Assembly (NCBI GenBank): GCA_018402665.1
Contig: JAGYIN010000008.1
Coordinates: 21,585 to 85,584, forward strand
Source of the DNA: Schleiferiaceae bacterium
GTDB taxonomy: Bacteria; Bacteroidota; Bacteroidia; Flavobacteriales; Schleiferiaceae
Length of the DNA stretch: 64,000 nucleotides
Reading direction: 5' to 3'
A model generated the notes under the pieces. That model saw only the letters and a list, made by a program, of their open reading frames with translations, did no database searches and had not been told where the DNA came from. Of this stretch, positions 53,346 through 62,933 are shown one piece after another. Position numbers and translations under genes: made by a program. How positions within the stretch are numbered: the first letter of the stretch is position 1; each line of letters starts with the position of its first letter.

Positions 53346-54929
53346 ATGAAAAGCAACCTAACCGCGCTGCTCCTGTTAGCGGCACTTCCCTTGACTTTTG
53401 TACATGCCCAAGACTCGCTTTCAGTTGAGCAAAGCTGGTTTCACAAATGTCCAGATAACGACAATATTAACGGGATTAGTTCAGAGCGCGCCTATAAAGA
53501 ATTGGTGCCTTACAAGGTTATTCAAACCGTTACAGTAGCCGTTATTGACGGAGGTACGGACATTACACACGAAGATTTGAAGGACGTACTGTGGGTGAAT
53601 AAGGGTGAAATTCCTGACGATGGAGTGGATAATGACGGCAACGGATATGTTGACGATATCTACGGTTGGAGTTTCTTGAGTGGTCCAGGCGGTGAAATTG
53701 GTCCAGAGACCATGGAGTTTGTTCGCGATATGAATAGACTTTCTGCGAAAGAAGCCCTAACGGGTCCAGAGAAAAAGCAATTGAAGAACTATAGAAAGCG
53801 TCTTAAAAAAGATAGAAAATCGGCAGAGAAGCGCATTGGATTTATGCGCACTTTGAACGATGCCTACACGGAGATTGAGGCACATTGTGGCGGTACGCTA
53901 AGCGTGGATTGTGCCAATTCATATAAGGAAGGAGAAGATGTCGGCGTTATGAAAAAACTCGTAGCCGGGGGCGTGATAAGGATGCTTGAAGACGGTAAGG
54001 AGCAATGGCAAATTAAAGACGAAATCACAGGTGGTTTTACGCATTTCAACGACCAATTGGAGTACCACCTTAATCCAGATTTTAACCCACGCGGCATGGT
54101 TGGAGACGATCCGGAAAGCAATGAAAACCCCTATTATGGTGATAACAGGGTTTATGGTCCAGATGCTTCGCACGGTACGCATGTGGCGGGGATCATCGGT
54201 GCCAAAAGAAGCAACGGTATAGGCATGGACGGCGTGGCAAACAATGCACGCATCATGACTTTACGCGTAGTGCCAAACGGTGACGAGCGCGATAAAGACG
54301 TTGCCAATGCCATTCGCTATGCTGTGGATAACGGCGCGAAGGTCGTAAACATGAGTTTCGGAAAAGACGTGGGCCACATGGATGCTGAGGTAGAAAGCGC
54401 CATTCGCTACGCGGAAGACCACGATGTACTTCTAGTGCATGCTGCGGGTAACGACGGACACAGCGTAGATAAGTTCAAGAACTATCCCAACGGCTGGAAC
54501 GAAGAGATAAATGAACGTTACGATCACTGGATTGAAGTAGGTGCATCGCGCTATGGTGATTATGAGAAATTGGCAGCGCCATTTTCCAATTATGGTGAGC
54601 AGGTTGACGTATTCGCTCCCGGATATGAAATTTATTCTACGGTTCCCGAGAGCCGCTATCAAAGCAACAGCGGCACCTCTATGGCAGCGCCGGTAGTAAG
54701 TGGAATCGCTGCATTGGTACGAGGGATGTATCCTGAATTGAGTGCTGCGCAGGTGAAATCGGTTATTCTACTCTCGAGCATTAAGTTTGAGGAGAAGGTG
54801 ATTAAGCCGGGTACGAAGAAAAAGAAAGTGCCTTTCTCTACCCTTTCTGATGTAGGTGGTGTTGCGAATTTATACACAGCATTGGCATTGGCACAATCCA
54901 TTCGGGACAGCGCTCAAGGTGAAGATTAA
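53346..54929 (+). CDS. Secreted S8 (subtilisin-like) serine peptidase
   Basis: 527 residues with a signal peptide cut near FVHAQ. The catalytic triad is Asp68 (AVIDGGTDITH), His276 (ASHGTHVAGI) and Ser445 (NSGTSMAAPV). About 200 residues separate Asp and His, far more than the 30-40 of classical subtilisins; the insert is highly charged and helical (EKKQLKNYRKRLKKDRKSAEK). No type IX sorting domain is seen at the C-terminus, so it probably stays periplasmic. Convergent with the DUF5916 gene (4-bp overlap). Confidence 0.9.
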   Translation: MKSNLTALLLLAALPLTFVHAQDSLSVEQSWFHKCPDNDNINGISSERAYKELVPYKVIQTVTVAVIDGGTDITHEDLKDVLWVNKGEIPDDGVDNDGNGYVDDIYGWSFLSGPGGEIGPETMEFVRDMNRLSAKEALTGPEKKQLKNYRKRLKKDRKSAEKRIGFMRTLNDAYTEIEAHCGGTLSVDCANSYKEGEDVGVMKKLVAGGVIRMLEDGKEQWQIKDEITGGFTHFNDQLEYHLNPDFNPRGMVGDDPESNENPYYGDNRVYGPDASHGTHVAGIIGAKRSNGIGMDGVANNARIMTLRVVPNGDERDKDVANAIRYAVDNGAKVVNMSFGKDVGHMDAEVESAIRYAEDHDVLLVHAAGNDGHSVDKFKNYPNGWNEEINERYDHWIEVGASRYGDYEKLAAPFSNYGEQVDVFAPGYEIYSTVPESRYQSNSGTSMAAPVVSGIAALVRGMYPELSAAQVKSVILLSSIKFEEKVIKPGTKKKKVPFSTLSDVGGVANLYTALALAQSIRDSAQGED

Positions 54930-57118
54930 GGCCTCAGTGTAAGCTGTGCTTTTGCAAAGATTTGAGTAGTTGAGTTGCCCTGATTCGGGGCGGCGTAGGT
55001 GCTGCTCCCGATATAATATATCGTGAAAGGACCGGGCTGATACTGAAGTAATGGTTGAATGAGATAGTCGCCAGAGAATTGGTTCCATTGAGTAATGAGT
55101 CGGGCTTGAATGAATCTGTTGGGGTTGTATCGCAGGACACTCCTCCAAATCCAGCCTTCGTAAATCATACCACTTCCGTCCTGCTCCCAAAGCGAACTGT
55201 AGTTTCCATTAAACTCGGCCTGAATGTTACCGGCAATTTGGAGGCTAATATTTGTTCCTCCATTAATTCCATGTCCAATTCTCGGAGCACCTGTATTGTA
55301 AGCAACAAACTCCCCAGGATTTATATAAGCGTTGATGCGCAAGGATTGTTTTGGACTCCATTGGATCCAACTCCAAGCGCGTGTGAACGACTCTAAAACC
55401 ACGCCTTCAAATTCCTCCATAATGGTATGATCTAACCCCCCACCGGTGCTGAAATTACCGGCGAATTGCATGGTGTATTCTGCATTCCACAATTGATTTT
55501 TCCAAAGACTTTGTGGTGTGATAGCGCCTATAAACCCAGACGAAATTTGGTAAAACTTCAGTCGTTCTCCATTGGGTCTTCCGATGTAACGTTGGCGAGC
55601 GGTGATGTTGTTGCGGTTATTGATTGGCATGAAGCCCATATCTGCGCGAAAGGTTTGGCCGATGTAATCCCACACCATCTCTGTTGCCCAATTCCTTGTG
55701 GTTTGCGTTAATCGTTGACTCGCTGCTATTCCGTGAAAAGATTCGCCATCGGTTGCAGCAGTGAACTTGCCGAAATTTGCCGTGTTCGTAACCCAATTCG
55801 TATCGGGCTCAAGGGTATAACTCCACGCATATTCCCCGCTGTAACGCCAACTTTGCCCTATATTTTCACGTACAGTTATGGCATTCATGTGGCCACTTCC
55901 CCCGCCCATATAAAACCGGTTGGTACTCATAAAACCTAGGTTTTCGCCATTGGCCTTAGGTTGGCTGAAACGAACCACACTTGCGAAACTGGGCCCGGCT
56001 GTAGAAATGATATCACGATTTTCGCCGGGTACTAAATAGGGGCTTGAAAGATCATATCCTGCGAGTGCATAGGAACGCATATTCTTGCCTTGACCGAGAT
56101 ATTTACTCATGCCTAGCGGATTGGCAATGGTTCTAGAATAAAAGAGGTTTAATGTTGTCGCGGTAAGGTCCGCGCCCTCGTTAAAAAAGGGTCGGCGTTC
56201 AGGGTAATACAAGCTGGTTGCTGAATTTACAGCTACTTGTGCGGCATCGCTTTCAACAGTACTAAAGTCAGGATTCACAGCAATTTCTACGGAGTTCTGT
56301 GAATTGATTCCATAAAAAGCACTAAGTCCAATTCTTCCTGATGGCCCATCAAAACTTCCATTTTGACTGGGGACTCCACCCAAAAGGTAAGGGAGTAGGT
56401 CACGTCGTGTGCCTCCTTTTATATTTTCGAGGACGAGAAAATCATTGAATTGGCAATCAAAACAAGGGTTATCAAAATTGCGATTCATACTTACGGCCCG
56501 GTGCACTTGGGCGCCTACATAATATTCCCTGAAAAACCCGATTCGCCATTTTTGAACGGGTTTATTTTCGAATTGCAATGAATTAAAAGGAATCCTCATT
56601 TCTAAGGTCCAGCCTTGCTCGTTGATTGCGGTATACGTTTCGTAGGTGATATTGTAGCCGACATCGTATTGACTTTCGTCTTCGATGGTGGGATTATTGT
56701 TGCGCAAATCTATCTGAACACCGTGCGCATTCGAAGCGATAAAAATAGTATTTCGCATATCGCCATATACATCCATAGTAATACCGATGAAATCATCACC
56801 CCAAGCATTATCTCTGGGCTGGACATTTGCTCTTAGGTGTTCCTTACGAACAAGAGGACAATCGAACCCAATAATTAGCGCCTCTTCAGTTCGGTATACG
56901 TAGGCCTTTGATAGTACCGGGGGAGTTCCGTTAGGATCGGGATCCATTTCGTTGAACAACTCAAACGGTAAAGCCTCGCTATATTCTCCCGGTGTAACCA
57001 CCCCGTCTAGAAGCACTTTACTGTCCGCGTAAGGAACCGTGAGTTCACGCAATGGATTTAACTCTTGTGCACTAATAAATGAAGTAAAAAGAATGGCGGC
57101 GGTTAGGCGGAGGATCAT
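54926..57118 (-). CDS. DUF5916 family outer-membrane protein
   Basis: 730 residues. Signal peptide, then a carbohydrate-binding-module-like beta-sandwich domain (VLLDGVVTPGEYSEAL; about residues 25-220), then a long region of amphipathic strands with alternating aromatic residues that fits an outer-membrane beta barrel. The phrase NPDFSTVESDAAQVAVN followed by SLYYPERRPFFNEGAD is a DUF5916 hallmark. Function unknown. It is last in the sigma-factor operon, 5 bp after the preceding gene. Confidence 0.88.
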   Translation of the reverse strand: MILRLTAAILFTSFISAQELNPLRELTVPYADSKVLLDGVVTPGEYSEALPFELFNEMDPDPNGTPPVLSKAYVYRTEEALIIGFDCPLVRKEHLRANVQPRDNAWGDDFIGITMDVYGDMRNTIFIASNAHGVQIDLRNNNPTIEDESQYDVGYNITYETYTAINEQGWTLEMRIPFNSLQFENKPVQKWRIGFFREYYVGAQVHRAVSMNRNFDNPCFDCQFNDFLVLENIKGGTRRDLLPYLLGGVPSQNGSFDGPSGRIGLSAFYGINSQNSVEIAVNPDFSTVESDAAQVAVNSATSLYYPERRPFFNEGADLTATTLNLFYSRTIANPLGMSKYLGQGKNMRSYALAGYDLSSPYLVPGENRDIISTAGPSFASVVRFSQPKANGENLGFMSTNRFYMGGGSGHMNAITVRENIGQSWRYSGEYAWSYTLEPDTNWVTNTANFGKFTAATDGESFHGIAASQRLTQTTRNWATEMVWDYIGQTFRADMGFMPINNRNNITARQRYIGRPNGERLKFYQISSGFIGAITPQSLWKNQLWNAEYTMQFAGNFSTGGGLDHTIMEEFEGVVLESFTRAWSWIQWSPKQSLRINAYINPGEFVAYNTGAPRIGHGINGGTNISLQIAGNIQAEFNGNYSSLWEQDGSGMIYEGWIWRSVLRYNPNRFIQARLITQWNQFSGDYLIQPLLQYQPGPFTIYYIGSSTYAAPNQGNSTTQIFAKAQLTLRP

Positions 57119-57123
57119 TGCAG

Positions 57124-58155
57124 TTAGTTTAGGGCAAACCCTAAGGTCAATGACCCTAGGAATACATCTTCTTCGAAAGCACCTTCTTTAAACAATGGAA
57201 TCCGCTCAAATCGACCGGTGAGCTTCACTTGTTTGTATCCGGCTTGCGCTAGTACAGCATAATTCAAAATTCGGGTATTGAAACCACTCTGAGTAGTGCG
57301 TGTAAACCAATCGCCGTCTAAATCACGTCCGCTGTAAGCGGCAGAACTTGCGATACGCATCCGGCCTTCTAGACCAACGCCAATATTTAACCCTTCGTTA
57401 AAAGTTCCTTTCGGGCTGAGGTCGAGATGCAGCATGATGGGAGCATTGAGGTGCGTGTAATTCCAATTGCTCGCCCAAACGGTGTTCATGTTGAAAATGG
57501 GGAATAAACCCGTACCGGTACCTCCAAGAATATCTTTTGAAATGGTGCGTTCGTTCTTAAAACTGAAAACAGTACCAGAAAACCCTATGCCGTGTTGCAG
57601 CTGGAAGGGGGACGCGTAACCACCTAACCGACGCTTCTGACTGAAGAGAAATCGGTTTTCAATGGAAAGCCAGCCATTCACGTGCTCCATTGCCGCCGCA
57701 TCGCGAAGGGTATTTGTCAAGAGCCTGTTGGATCCAATATGCCACTCAAATACGAACGTTTTTTGCTCTCCCTCTATATCAAACTCGAAGTCTTCTAGGT
57801 CAAACAATTCATCATCCTGACTCAAAGCGTCTACAACACTTTCAGTGGCTGTCGATTCGTAATTTTCAAAGTAGGATGCAGAAGCTAAATAGATGGTCGA
57901 GATCAATGAATCTATAGTCTCTTGCGCCTCCTCTTGACTCAATTCACCGTTTTCTAACTGCCTAATGATCGTTCGAACCTGAACAGATGAGCGCACCATT
58001 TGCTCTTTATCGCTAAGCTCCCATGCTTCTGCAACTGGCGTTGTAAATGTTGTATCCTCAACAACGGTAATGGGCGGTAAAGAATCCGTAAGCGTTGAGG
58101 CATAAGCGAGCGGACCGCAAAGGAGGAAGAGCGTGAAGAGGACGAACTTTTTCAT
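57124..58155 (-). CDS. Outer-membrane beta-barrel protein, second of a related pair
   Basis: 343 residues with a signal peptide and an N-terminal helical section rich in Glu/Gln (residues ~45-125), then about 200 residues of alternating strands. It is related to the next gene upstream: both have NYTHLNAPIMLHLDLS / NLSYFEAPIMLHFDFS, AQAGYKQVKLTGRFERIPLF / AQVGYKKYKVTGRLDATPLF, and end after a GSLTLGF-like strand. The overall shape resembles PorT-like small barrels. The helical part lacks the 11-residue repeat seen in its partner. Confidence 0.7.
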   Translation of the reverse strand: MKKFVLFTLFLLCGPLAYASTLTDSLPPITVVEDTTFTTPVAEAWELSDKEQMVRSSVQVRTIIRQLENGELSQEEAQETIDSLISTIYLASASYFENYESTATESVVDALSQDDELFDLEDFEFDIEGEQKTFVFEWHIGSNRLLTNTLRDAAAMEHVNGWLSIENRFLFSQKRRLGGYASPFQLQHGIGFSGTVFSFKNERTISKDILGGTGTGLFPIFNMNTVWASNWNYTHLNAPIMLHLDLSPKGTFNEGLNIGVGLEGRMRIASSAAYSGRDLDGDWFTRTTQSGFNTRILNYAVLAQAGYKQVKLTGRFERIPLFKEGAFEEDVFLGSLTLGFALN

Positions 58156-58198
58156 CAGGATGCAATTTTCCTTAAAGGTAAGGGCTACGATGTAAATA

Positions 58199-59356
58199 TT
58201 AGAGACACATTCCTAGACCAATGGAGCCGATATACGTCTCTTCTTCAAAAGCGTTGTCATGAAAAAGAGGAGTAGCGTCTAAACGGCCAGTAACCTTATA
58301 TTTTTTGTAGCCCACCTGTGCTTGAAGCCCGGCACGAAAGAGGTTGGTGTTTAAGTTATTGGTAGTGTTTATACGAAGGTTTTGACCTTCGATATCTGTA
58401 CCTACCTGACCCGTAATACTCTGAATCCGAACACCTGCGTAAGCACCCACTCCTAGGCTTAAAGACTGGTCTACTTTACCATTTCCGCTGAAATCGAAAT
58501 GAAGCATTATGGGTGCTTCAAAATAAGAGAGGTTCCAGGAGTTTCTCTTCACCTGTTGAAAATCAACATTAGTAGCGAACACGGTTTTCACACCTTCTGC
58601 AGTTTCAATTTTTTCTAATGTTTTATCGTTAGAGAAATCAAAGGTTTGAGAAGAGAAGTTTAAGCCATATTCAAAGATTAACGGGCTTTTAGGACCGAAT
58701 ACCTTTTGTTTTTTGCCGTGAGATAGCGCGAAAAAGTAGCTGCCTCGAGGAGTGATTTCCTGCCCCAGCACACCAATCTCTAGGTTAGTATTCACCATAG
58801 AATTTGCCCCAAAACTCCAGCTTGTAACATCAAAAGAAGTTTTCCCTTTTGACTCTTTTTGAGTTCCTGAGGGTAGCGCAGCAATACTGGTATCTAAAGA
58901 TTTTCCAGGATCAACGCCTTCAATGCGCGCTTCAATATCCTTTGCATTTTTATCCCAGCGTTTTTCAAAACTTTCTCCCCAAGCTTCCATGCGTTCGCCA
59001 AAACTTTCTCCCCAAGCTTCCATGCTTTCGCCGAGATTTTCCATTTCTAGTTCGAAGTTTTCTTCCAGCTCTTTTATTCGAGCATCTCCTTCTTCTCGGC
59101 TGAGGTATCCCATTTCGACCTGGGTATTTACTTCCGCAATTTTAGCAGCCAATTCGGTAGCTTCCTGAGTACTTCTAGCAACCATAGCGGTTATGGCTGA
59201 AATGAAACCGGCATCTGGACCGATTCCTAGATGTTCTTCTATTGTTTCAGTTACAGTGGAATCTGAAAGAGCGCCGCTAGACTGAGCGGTTGCGAAACTC
59301 AAACCGAGGCCTAAATAGCCAATCATGAGTAATACAAATAGGTTGCGTGTTTTCAT
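58199..59356 (-). CDS. Outer-membrane beta-barrel protein with N-terminal coiled coil, first of a related pair
   Basis: 385 residues. Signal peptide, then a helical region (about residues 60-150) containing MEAWGESFGERMEAWGESFE, an 11-residue repeat likely to form a coiled coil, then a beta-barrel domain like its neighbour's. The gene follows the anti-sigma-like gene by 4 bp and is therefore within the sigma-factor operon. No function recognised. Confidence 0.7.
   Translation of the reverse strand: MKTRNLFVLLMIGYLGLGLSFATAQSSGALSDSTVTETIEEHLGIGPDAGFISAITAMVARSTQEATELAAKIAEVNTQVEMGYLSREEGDARIKELEENFELEMENLGESMEAWGESFGERMEAWGESFEKRWDKNAKDIEARIEGVDPGKSLDTSIAALPSGTQKESKGKTSFDVTSWSFGANSMVNTNLEIGVLGQEITPRGSYFFALSHGKKQKVFGPKSPLIFEYGLNFSSQTFDFSNDKTLEKIETAEGVKTVFATNVDFQQVKRNSWNLSYFEAPIMLHFDFSGNGKVDQSLSLGVGAYAGVRIQSITGQVGTDIEGQNLRINTTNNLNTNLFRAGLQAQVGYKKYKVTGRLDATPLFHDNAFEEETYIGSIGLGMCL
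58966..59025 (-). repeat. Tandem 33-bp coding repeat
   Basis: A 27-bp sequence is repeated exactly 33 bp apart inside the coiled-coil part of the barrel gene, giving an 11-residue period (GESFxERMEAW). Confidence 0.85.
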
Positions 59357-59360
59357 CTTT

Positions 59361-60068
59361 TTAATCTTTAGGGGTTTTAAATGTAGGTAAGGCAGCGATA
59401 GTGTGGTCTACGGTAGCGCGTGCAGACGACCAGTTAACTACGCCTTGTTTAATCGTATTTCCGGTAATCTGGCTGGCTCTTTTCGCCGTAATTCCAATCC
59501 AGTGGCCTATCTGCTCTTCTGCGCGACTGATGCTCGTCCATGCAAAATCCTGCATATCGAGCGAAGGAAATTCGTCTCGGAATTTAAGGTCCGCCACAGC
59601 GTAGGTCTTTAGTATTGGTGACGAAGCGCTAGGTGGGTTGATAAGGACCGTTTTTTTCGCTAGACGCACTGTATTAGAAGGTGTGCGGTTGATTGCCGCC
59701 ATTGTGTTGTTTTGCGGTGAAACCGATGGAGAGAGGGCAGTTTTAACAGAAGGGTCCAGGTTAGGGGATACGGAACCGCCCTCCTCCATTTGGGTAGGTT
59801 GAGTTTCAACGCTGGGCTCTACGGACAAACCCGAGTTCTCGTTTGATTCAAACTCAGGGGCATGCGAAGGCCAAAGTACAGTTGCTATAAGTGCCACAGT
59901 TGCTGCAACAGCGCCCCAACGCAGGTAGAAGTGGCGCAATGTCTTGCGCTTGGTTGGTTGTGAATCCAACGTATTCAGACGCTCATCGATAGCCTCCCAT
60001 AGCTTCGGTGATGGAAGCTCGGTGTGATTCTCGAGTGCATTTTTAAAAAGTTGATCCAGGTCCTTCAC
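59361..60068 (-). CDS. Anti-sigma-factor-like membrane protein
   Basis: 235 residues from a GTG start. Cytoplasmic N-terminus with the LFKNALENHTELPSPKLWEAI pattern often found in Bacteroidota anti-sigma proteins, one membrane helix (about residues 52-68), and a Ser/Pro-rich periplasmic tail. It lies 5 bp after the ECF sigma gene. The role is inferred from this arrangement; there is no zinc HxxxCxxC motif. Confidence 0.75.
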   Translation of the reverse strand: MKDLDQLFKNALENHTELPSPKLWEAIDERLNTLDSQPTKRKTLRHFYLRWGAVAATVALIATVLWPSHAPEFESNENSGLSVEPSVETQPTQMEEGGSVSPNLDPSVKTALSPSVSPQNNTMAAINRTPSNTVRLAKKTVLINPPSASSPILKTYAVADLKFRDEFPSLDMQDFAWTSISRAEEQIGHWIGITAKRASQITGNTIKQGVVNWSSARATVDHTIAALPTFKTPKD

Positions 60069-60073
60069 AGGTG

Positions 60074-60589
60074 TTATAGTTGTTTTACCCGGTACTCGGG
60101 CAATTGCTGTTTTAAATAGTTTCGGGCTTTACTCAGCTGACTCTTGCTGGTTCCTTTTGAAATGCTCAAAAGTGAAGCAATCTCTTCGTGGCTGTAGCCT
60201 TCAATGGCATAAAGGTTAAATACGGTTCGGTAACCCGTGGGCATCGACTGAATGAGCGCTAATAAAAAGGCGGCTTCATCAGAATTTTCTGGTGCCGCCG
60301 CTACTTCTCCAGACCAGTCAAGATCAAAAGCATCTTGCTTGGATCTAAGGAAGTTGAGGCATTCACGCACGGTTATTTTCTTCATCCACCCTTCAAAAGA
60401 CCCTTTTTTTTCAAAGGACTCGAGTTTCGTGAAGATTTTCACAAAGGCATTGCTCAACACTTCTTCCGCATCTTCCCTTTTTGTCAAATAACGTTTGCAT
60501 AGCCCTAAAAGAATGGGCGACATCTGCCTGTAAAGCGCTTCCTGCGCTTTTCTGTTGCCTACAAGGCAAGCATCAAGTAAATGCTCCAT
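60074..60589 (-). CDS. ECF-type RNA polymerase sigma factor
   Basis: 171 residues with a sigma-70 region 2 (LGLCKRYLTKREDAEEVLSNAFVKIFTKL) and region 4 (YRTVFNLYAIEGYSHEEIASLLSISKGTSKSQLSKAR, described here by key parts) connected by a short linker. No region 3 and no extra domain. It leads the operon of anti-sigma protein, two barrel proteins and DUF5916 protein, which are its likely targets through autoregulation. Confidence 0.92.
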   Translation of the reverse strand: MEHLLDACLVGNRKAQEALYRQMSPILLGLCKRYLTKREDAEEVLSNAFVKIFTKLESFEKKGSFEGWMKKITVRECLNFLRSKQDAFDLDWSGEVAAAPENSDEAAFLLALIQSMPTGYRTVFNLYAIEGYSHEEIASLLSISKGTSKSQLSKARNYLKQQLPEYRVKQL

Positions 60590-60724
60590 TCAGTTGGGGT
60601 TCTATATATAAGACGTTCGAAACGGATCTAAAGGTTGCCCGTAGGTTTCGAGATTTTTAATTTTTTTTCGCTTTTGGGTAATGCGCAGGCAGACCCATAT
60701 AGAAAGCATATCTTTACCTAACTT

Positions 60725-62905
60725 ATGGCAAGAAAGCACAATAAGCGGGCCAATAAGCGTTCGCAAAGCGTAGATATTAAAGCCTACGCACAACAACTCG
60801 AGGGTGTTTTTCGCAAATACCCTGCTCGAAAATTCAACTACAAGCAATTGGCCTCCCAGCTCGGATACAAACCTGAGATGGTGAAAGCGAAAATTGAAAT
60901 GGCACTCTCTGACATGGAGCGTAAGGGCACTATTATCATGGTGGACCGCTACAAATACAAACTGAAATACACTGCCGTCTTTACTGAAGGGGTTGTTGAT
61001 ATGGCCTCCAACGGTAATGCGTACGTGGTCAGTCCAGATACGGAATCGGACATCATGGTGCGGTCGCCAAACCTTATGCATGCGCTGCATGGAGATCGCG
61101 TAAAAGTGAGTTTGTTCGCGCGACGTGGAGGCAAGAAGCTCGAGGGTGAGATCGTTGAAATCGTGGAGCGCAAACAGACCGATTTTGTGGGTACTATTGA
61201 GATCGGTAAGAGTTACGGGTTCTTAGTGCCTTCTAGCAGAAAGATGTTGATTGATATCTACATTCCTAAAGATAAGCTCGGGGGCGCCGAGCACGGTCAA
61301 AAGGCCATTGCTCGCATTACGGATTGGCCGGAAAAGGCAAGCTCGCCTTTTGGTGAGATTATCGAAGTGCTCGGGAATGCGGGAGAACACAATACGGAAA
61401 TTCATGCGGTACTGGCAGAGTTTGGTTTACCAAACCAATTCCCCGAAGAGGTAGAACGCGCCGCGGACGAATTGGACACGGCGATTAAAGAAGAAGAGAT
61501 TGCGAAAAACCGCCGCGACTTCCGCAAGGTTCCGACCTTCACTATTGATCCGGCGGATGCGAAGGATTTTGACGACGCATTGTCTTTACAACGACTGGAA
61601 AACGGGCATTGGGAAGTAGGCGTACACATTGCAGATGTGAGTCATTATGTAAAGCCAGATTCCATCTTAGAAGACGAGGCCGTTACGCGAGCTACAAGCG
61701 TGTATTTGGTGGATCGGGTGGTACCAATGCTTCCAGAAGTACTCTCAAACGGAGCGTGTTCACTGCGGCCAAACGAGGATAAATACACTTTTTCCGCCGT
61801 GTTTGAAATGGACGAAGATGCGAAGATTCACAACCAGTGGTTTGGCCGCACAGCCATCCATAGCGACCGCAGATTTGCCTATGAAGAGGCGCAACAGATT
61901 ATAGAAGATGCCCATCCGGAAGGAAAAGAAGCAGATTTCTATGAGGAGATTCGAACCTTAGATAAAATGGCGAAGATCATGCGTGAAGCGCGCATGGCGA
62001 AAGGCGCATTGAGTTTTGATAAGAAAGAGGTGAAATTCAAATTGGATGAAAATAACGCCCCAACAGGCGTTTACTTTAAGGTGGGCAAGGACGCCAATCA
62101 CCTTATAGAAGAATTTATGTTACTCGCGAACCGCTCGGTAGCAACCTTTATTGGTCAAGCGAAAAGTGGCCAGCCGTCTGGACAAACCTTTGTTTATCGT
62201 ATTCACGACGATCCGGATCCGCAGAAACTGCAGGATTTAAGTGTTTTTGTGAAGCAGTTTGGGCACGAGGTGCGCTTAACAAATAAATCGGCCATTACTC
62301 GAAGCTTGAATAAAATGTTGACGGAAGTGAAGAACACCCCGGCGGCAAATATGATTGAGACCCTGACCATTCGAACAATGAGTAAGGCGAAGTATACCAC
62401 GCAGAATATCGGGCATTACGGTTTGGCCTTTGACTACTATTCGCACTTTACTTCGCCCATTCGCCGTTACCCGGATGTAATGGTACACCGCTTGTTGCAG
62501 CATTACCTCGATGGAGGAAAAAGTCCCGATTATGGGCAGTATGAAGCACTTTGTGAGCACAGTTCGGAACGCGAGAAGGCGGCTTCTGACGCGGAACGCG
62601 CGAGTATTAAATACATGCAAGCGGTATTCTTACAAAAGCACGTGGGCGAAAGCTTCATGGGGGTGATCTCTGGCGTGACGGAATGGGGCGTTTATGTGGA
62701 GTTGACGGACAACTATTGCGAGGGAATGATTCGCATCAGCGCGTTCCGCGACGACTACTACACTTTTGATAGCAAGAACTTCTGCATTGAGGGTGAGCGA
62801 ACGGGTCGAATATTTCAATTGGGAGATCCTATGAAAATCACTGTAAAAAATGTAGATTTAGAAAGGAAACAAATTGATTTTGAACCATGTGTGTCAGAGG
62901 ATTAA
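60725..62905 (+). CDS. rnr: Ribonuclease R
   Basis: 726 residues. N-terminal helical domain, cold-shock RNA-binding domains (about 85-220), RNB catalytic domain with the metal-binding Asp cluster FTIDPADAKDFDDALSL, and a C-terminal S1 domain (FMGVISGVTEWGVYVEL). A 3'-5' exoribonuclease that degrades structured RNA. There is no long Lys-rich tail as in E. coli. It diverges from the sigma-factor operon. Confidence 0.95.
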   Translation: MARKHNKRANKRSQSVDIKAYAQQLEGVFRKYPARKFNYKQLASQLGYKPEMVKAKIEMALSDMERKGTIIMVDRYKYKLKYTAVFTEGVVDMASNGNAYVVSPDTESDIMVRSPNLMHALHGDRVKVSLFARRGGKKLEGEIVEIVERKQTDFVGTIEIGKSYGFLVPSSRKMLIDIYIPKDKLGGAEHGQKAIARITDWPEKASSPFGEIIEVLGNAGEHNTEIHAVLAEFGLPNQFPEEVERAADELDTAIKEEEIAKNRRDFRKVPTFTIDPADAKDFDDALSLQRLENGHWEVGVHIADVSHYVKPDSILEDEAVTRATSVYLVDRVVPMLPEVLSNGACSLRPNEDKYTFSAVFEMDEDAKIHNQWFGRTAIHSDRRFAYEEAQQIIEDAHPEGKEADFYEEIRTLDKMAKIMREARMAKGALSFDKKEVKFKLDENNAPTGVYFKVGKDANHLIEEFMLLANRSVATFIGQAKSGQPSGQTFVYRIHDDPDPQKLQDLSVFVKQFGHEVRLTNKSAITRSLNKMLTEVKNTPAANMIETLTIRTMSKAKYTTQNIGHYGLAFDYYSHFTSPIRRYPDVMVHRLLQHYLDGGKSPDYGQYEALCEHSSEREKAASDAERASIKYMQAVFLQKHVGESFMGVISGVTEWGVYVELTDNYCEGMIRISAFRDDYYTFDSKNFCIEGERTGRIFQLGDPMKITVKNVDLERKQIDFEPCVSED

Positions 62906-62933
62906 TTTTGTAACCACAACGAAACAAACTACC

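Noticed and set aside
60602..61090. Minus-strand frame of 162 codons opposite the rnr start
   Set aside because: Antisense shadow of rnr; no family pattern and it would occupy the sigma-operon promoter region.
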